Below are positions 59,807 to 64,000 of a stretch of 64,000 nt of DNA, piece after piece. The stretch comes from Rhynchosporium graminicola (Eukaryota; Ascomycota; Leotiomycetes; Helotiales; Ploettnerulaceae), in contig FJUW01000060.1 of the NCBI GenBank assembly GCA_900074885.1, positions 436,555 through 500,554 on the forward strand, written 5' to 3'. Below the pieces are notes generated by a model, which saw nothing but the letters and a program-made list of their open reading frames with translations, made no database searches and was not told the origin of the DNA. A program made the position numbers and the translations under genes. The stretch's first letter is position 1. Every line of letters begins with the position of its first letter.

Positions 59807-61338
59807 CTGATATCTTCATCTGCGTCATCTTGAGCTGCTACTGCGCTGCTAGCCATATCATACTGCTCGGCGAATCTAATTCTACGCCAGCGAAGCCGTA
59901 CCTCAGGTATGCTACAAAGGTTGATAGGTAGCTATGGATCTAAATTCCCGACACGATATCAAAGTCACGAAAATATTAGAGGACGTTATCAATATCAAAG
60001 TCAAAGTCAGATAATGACTTGATGCTTAAGTGGAGCAAGTAGAACGAAATATGTAAATTCTCAAGCGGCTTCGATAGAGATAAATTTGCCTAGCCTCGCT
60101 CTACCATTGCAGGACTTTCCAAATGTTTAAAGCTTGATATATAGACCTAGGCACAATCCTCTGCTGTATAAAGTTAGAGAGAAGGTTACATGTTGGAGCA
60201 AATGAGTAACCAAGTGTTGGTTTTAGTCGTAGGAGTGACTTGATTTTCGATGAAAGAGAGAGCAGAACCAACACCATTCAGCAAGCAATATATCGATGTT
60301 TAGTTGCCTCACAGATCTTTCGTAGCGGACAAATTCTATAGGTATTGATTAACAAAATCCAAATTGGGTAAAACTGGGCAGATGTTGGCCACACTTGGAT
60401 TTGACAAAAGTTAGAGTGACTCTGACCAAATCGTCATTTGGAATATGGATCGGAAAATATCTAAGCGTCACCCTCACAGTGGGACGAATACAAACAGACG
60501 GCTTCAAACCATGTAGCCAGTTATAGTATCTAATACGGAAAACCTCAAAACATATCCATTCCTTCCGAAGGAATCTTTCGATATCATCATGTCGCAAGAT
60601 ATACACATCTCGCTGCCCAAGAAGCCATTCCCCTCCCGTCGATGTCCCTCCCCTCTCAAGCCTTCCATCAAAGCCAGAGAGAAGTAGGCGCCTCTATGCC
60701 AAGCAGAGTAGACTAGGTAGTCTATACTGCCCACTTTACGTTAAGAACAATTGAAGTGACGAAAACATGAACTTCACTTGATTATCATAACAAGATCGCA
60801 AAAAGTACCACACGAGACTTAATTCTGACATGAGAAGAAAAGGTCAAGTCAAAAAGATGATCACGCACTTGCTTCTGTTGATAGAATGATGTGAGATGAT
60901 ATGAGCTTCGCACTGCGCCAGAATGAACCCAGGATCGGCTACCTACTTGTTGAATATTCTGGCTGCGACAGGACCCGTATACAGGCTGCTCAATCAGAGG
61001 CGACGAAAGTTCACTACCACTCTACAATCCGACTCTCATCAAATTTCCTCATCTTCATACAACCTCTCAGGAAAATAAGTCAAGTCAAGTCAAATCAAGC
61101 CAGCCACCTTCTCAGACTCTCAGTCATATTTTCCGTACGCAGCTAAGCATCACACGCTCTCCTTTCGTATAGTTAGTAAGCAACACATAAACACTATAAC
61201 TACTACCTGATTCTTAAGCCAAATCCTCATCTCCTTCTAGAGAAATGAGCATACATAAATACAACACAGCTGATTCCCAAAACAAGTCGAGTCAACCTAA
61301 GCTACACACTACCCACCTTCTCAAACTCTCCCGATCAC

Positions 61339-61389
61339 TTACATACATACATTCATACATACATACATACATACATACATACATACATA
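61339..61389 (+). repeat. CATA tetranucleotide microsatellite
   Basis: About twelve copies of CATA with one interruption, followed by an A-run. Confidence 0.9.
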
Positions 61390-62274
61390 AAAAAAATGTA
61401 AACCCAACCACCAAGTCTCCATCTCCATACTTATTCCCACACTCATCCCGATCCCCACCTCCATATCCCCCTAATCCTCTTGATCTTCCCATACCCAGGA
61501 CCTCAAATCCCTCCCTCCCTCCATCCAACCACCCACCTCCATCCACCCACCTACTCACCTTCCCCCTCTCCCTCCATCCCCTCCTCCCCGCTCCCAACAC
61601 ATCAAACTCGCCCCTCAAACTCACCCCTCAGCAACCTCTCTGTCGAATCTCACCATCACCCCACAATCCTACACATCACCCGATCAAGAATTGTGCACCC
61701 TGTCAAAATGTCAATCATTCATAAGACAGAACCATTCGCCGCATGTACGCTGGAACTCGTGTCTTGTATCTTATAGATGGATGATTAAAAGAACCGCCAG
61801 AGGAGAATTGGAACCACTAGGAATGAACGGACTCACTGTTTCAGGGAGAAAGATTCGGAAGCTCATTCCCGGAGTTATGTTCTTGAGCCTGACCTGAATT
61901 GGCACTTTGAGAGAATCATCATGCAGCAACAGAGAATAAGCACGATTTGGGAAACTGGTGTGAGAACCTCGACCTCAGCCTGATGTTCTCGGGCCATTGA
62001 TATTTGCATTTATAACGACGTCATGATCTGAACTCACGACCAAGGGCACTCAATCACAAGCTACAAGCTCCGAATCACAGACACAACACTGGTGACGAAC
62101 ATTCCTGTCCATCTCGCTCAGATTGCCCGATCTAGTCTGGTCACATGACATCTAGCCTCCATCCCATATAAAACACGTGGTACCATGTACTTTCATTCCA
62201 TGCTGCATCCCATTGTTGGGTATATCATAGCAGCAAAATCCCCCAAACGCCAGAAATGTACCAAAGATTCGAAC

Positions 62275-63617
62275 CTACGCAAGGAGAGGTGTGTTGGTTG
62301 CAGTAGTCGAGTTTCCGGCTCCTGCAGCTGCTTTCGCAGCGGCTGCGCTGTCGGCGAGGACTTGTTGGACATTCATCTCCAGGACGAGGACGTTGCTTTG
62401 AAGAGATTTCTCCTATTGTGGCATTAGCATTTTGTACATTGTAGCCGTTGAATGAGACATCTCACATAGTAAATCAAGTGCTCTCCGTTGCGAACCGCGG
62501 TCTGGCCAACAATAGTCATGTTCACTTTTCCGTCAACGAGAGCTGGGAGGATCTTGGCATTGTCGATGATACCAAACATGGGGAGTCTGTTATCTCCTGG
62601 GACGATCTTGAAATCCAAGATTGTGGCGTTACCGACGACTGTGGAGACGCCCTTGATAGGGACGGCGATACTGAGGGAGACGTTGCCCTGCGAAGCATTA
62701 GTTTTTTACGTTTTGAGTCGACCGAGGCATGCAGTATGTATAGTGAGAAGGGAGGCTTACCATCTCAATGGTCATGAGGGATGGGTTAGGAATGAATGCG
62801 TTTCCTCTTAAGTTGGGTGTGCCTGGCGCAGCGCCGGGATTGATGAGGACATCGGTAGTGTTGAATCCCTTCAGTCCGTTAAGACCTAGACTTGTCAGTT
62901 TTCCCAAATCCCAACGAACCTGATGAAAACATACCCTTGTAGGTAGAAGTTGAGTTGAACGTGACCTTTTGTGTAGGAAGCTTGCCCAGGTGGAGCTTTG
63001 TCCTGCCCACCAGAGCAGTCGTGATATGCTCATTATTCATCACTGCCACAGCATAGTCTCCAAGCGCATCGATGCTATTGACCTTGGTGACTACATTATC
63101 AATGCTGGTCGGAGTTTGCTTCTTAGCATGAATGCCGGGCATTGGGAGAGTCAACATGGAAACTGCCGCGTAGGTACCATGGGTGACCAGGAAGAGCTCC
63201 GCTGGGAATGGGTCTAATGTTGGTGTGAACGTGCTGGGGTTGCGTAGAACCGCTTTTTGGGTTACCTGAATTGAGTCTGCTGTTGGGTTGAGGAAGAAAG
63301 CTTCCCGGAACTCGAGCCTGGAATCATCGACATCATGTTGTGCGATCTTGGGCATTCCAACGTAAACCCTGTGGGTGGTACCTGTCAATAGCGGTGGGAT
63401 AACGAGAATCCTTGGATTGGGTTGCTTACACGAGCAAGGCCACGATCAGGAAGATGAGACAGAATAGAATCAGATGAAGCCACCAGAATTTGGCGCAATG
63501 CCTCTTTGCCTTTTGACCAAATGTACGCTTGGGCGCATATTCCTCCTGTGTCTGATAGTTCGCTCCTTCGAAGTTCTTGTCCGCAGAGCCTCCTCCTTGA
63601 ACCCAGGGAGATGCCAT
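62275..63617 (-). CDS. DUF3712-family single-pass membrane protein
   Basis: Five exons on the minus strand: 63617-63430, 63368-62935, 62885-62761, 62687-62466, 62412-62275, 368 aa. The N-terminal cytosolic part (~40 residues) ends in basic 'KRTFGQKAKRHCAK', then one transmembrane helix 'FWWLHLILFCLIFLIVALLV' running into 'VYVGMPKIAQHDVDDSRLEF'. The outer domain shows the DUF3712 pattern: 'AVLRNPSTFTPTLDPFPAEL' (cut), 'THGTYAAVSMLTLPMPG', 'VTKVNSIDALGDYAVAVMNN', 'LNGLKGFNTTDVLINPGAAP', 'IVGQTAVRNGEHLIYY'. These beta-rich domains resemble LEA2/AsmA-like lipid-binding folds, but no function has been established for the fungal family to my knowledge. The C-terminus is an Ala-rich helix. All four introns are short (49-75 bp) with matching phases. 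The 5' leader includes a repeated 10-bp unit. Confidence 0.88.
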
Positions 63618-64000
63618 CTTCCCAGTTCCTTGGATATCTGGATATGTGGATATGTGGATATGTGGACTGGACACAATTGAATGTACTATGACATGGGTTG
63701 AAGGGTGCCTGCTCTATCTACGTGGGAGGAAGAAGGCCTGATATGCGATGGATGATGCGGACCGATACTTGCGCGGGGGGAGGGGAGGCACAAAGGGATG
63801 AAGGTACGTACGTCAGTTGACAGACAGGTGACGAGGGGAAGGGAACACAGACAAAGACAAACACAAGCACAAGCACACACAAACACAAAGAAGCAAAACT
63901 CAAAAGGCGTCTGTCTCTCCCGCAAACCTAGAAGGCGGACCTTGACCTGTTATGAAGGAAATCTGGGGATCGGGGATTGGGGATTGGGGATTTGGGGGGG
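63618..64000. other. Leader and upstream region of the DUF3712 gene, repeat-rich
   Basis: Contains tandem ATATGTGG-type units (63631-63668), a CACAAG/CAAACA tract (63845-63892) and a terminal G-rich array of GGGGATT units (63963-64000). No other gene is visible before the window ends. Confidence 0.6.

Larger units (their letters stand above)
56918..62274. other. Gene-poor 5.4 kb stretch
   Basis: AT-rich with short frames only. It contains a gene relic at 58454-58699, a 24-bp tandem duplication at 59759-59806 and a CATA microsatellite near 61.34 kb. I recognise no intact gene. Confidence 0.5.

Noticed and set aside
61245..61724. 159-codon plus-strand frame rich in Pro, Ser and His
   Set aside because: It runs through a CATA microsatellite and pyrimidine-rich low-complexity DNA; composition alone keeps it open.
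62260..62285. Sequence resembling a tRNA B box on the minus strand (complement of GATTCGAACCT)
   Set aside because: No matching A box or acceptor stem at the required distance, and the position coincides with the end of the DUF3712 coding sequence.
1..64000. Search for a defence system, biosynthetic cluster or other novel gene system
   Set aside because: Neighbouring genes are unrelated housekeeping or secreted-protein genes with no conserved operon-like or cluster logic; the acyl-CoA synthetase lacks any polyketide, peptide-synthase or tailoring neighbour.

Overview
This window is nuclear DNA of a filamentous ascomycete (Pezizomycotina). The evidence is short GT-AG introns of about 50-100 bp in most genes, an arginine attenuator peptide uORF ahead of the arginine-specific carbamoyl-phosphate synthetase small subunit gene, a fungal rhodopsin-family membrane protein, a VASt/GRAM sterol-transfer protein, and a 14.7 kb block with a strong repeat-induced point mutation (RIP) footprint. 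A leotiomycete such as a member of Helotiales would fit, but that placement is inference and cannot be settled from the sequence.

Layout. 0-6.6 kb: no confident gene; a possible F-box-like relic lies on the minus strand at 0.5-1.75 kb. 6.6-8.4 kb: six-exon rhodopsin-family membrane protein. 11.1-13.0 kb: CPS small subunit with its split uORF. 13.6-14.8 kb: cyclin-L-like protein. 17.1-18.7 kb: P-loop uridine/nicotinamide-riboside-kinase-like gene with an apparent 1-nt frameshift. 19.3-21.4 kb: RBR E3 ubiquitin ligase. 22.7-25.0 kb: 4-coumarate-CoA-ligase-like acyl-CoA synthetase with a C-terminal peroxisomal signal. 25.7-26.9 kb (minus): secreted feruloyl-esterase-like hydrolase. 29.1-33.3 kb (minus): GRAM-VASt-TM protein of the Lam/Ltc sterol-transfer family, divergent from an MIT-like/coiled-coil protein at 34.1-35.7 kb. 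35.7-39.0 kb: gene-poor. 39.0-53.7 kb: nested transposons. 54.5-56.9 kb: intronless secreted six-hairpin-glycosidase-like gene. 57-62 kb: gene-poor with one relic. 62.3-63.6 kb (minus): single-pass membrane DUF3712 protein.

The transposon block is a set of nested insertions. A Fot1/pogo-like DNA element has 57-bp terminal inverted repeats and TA target duplication. It is split by a minus-strand Ty3/gypsy chromovirus with 235-bp LTRs and 5-bp target duplication GTCGC. That element is itself split by a 1,492-bp non-autonomous LTR element (202-bp LTRs, duplication AGTAC) and by a second minus-strand gypsy element. The second element lacks its 3' end; the break falls exactly on the only ambiguous base in the window (N at 44,450), which probably hides a collapsed or missing stretch.

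The gene complement is otherwise ordinary for this kind of genome. I found no sign of a novel defence or biosynthetic system. The best-supported regulatory feature is the attenuator uORF, which here is split over three exons including a 13-nt microexon.
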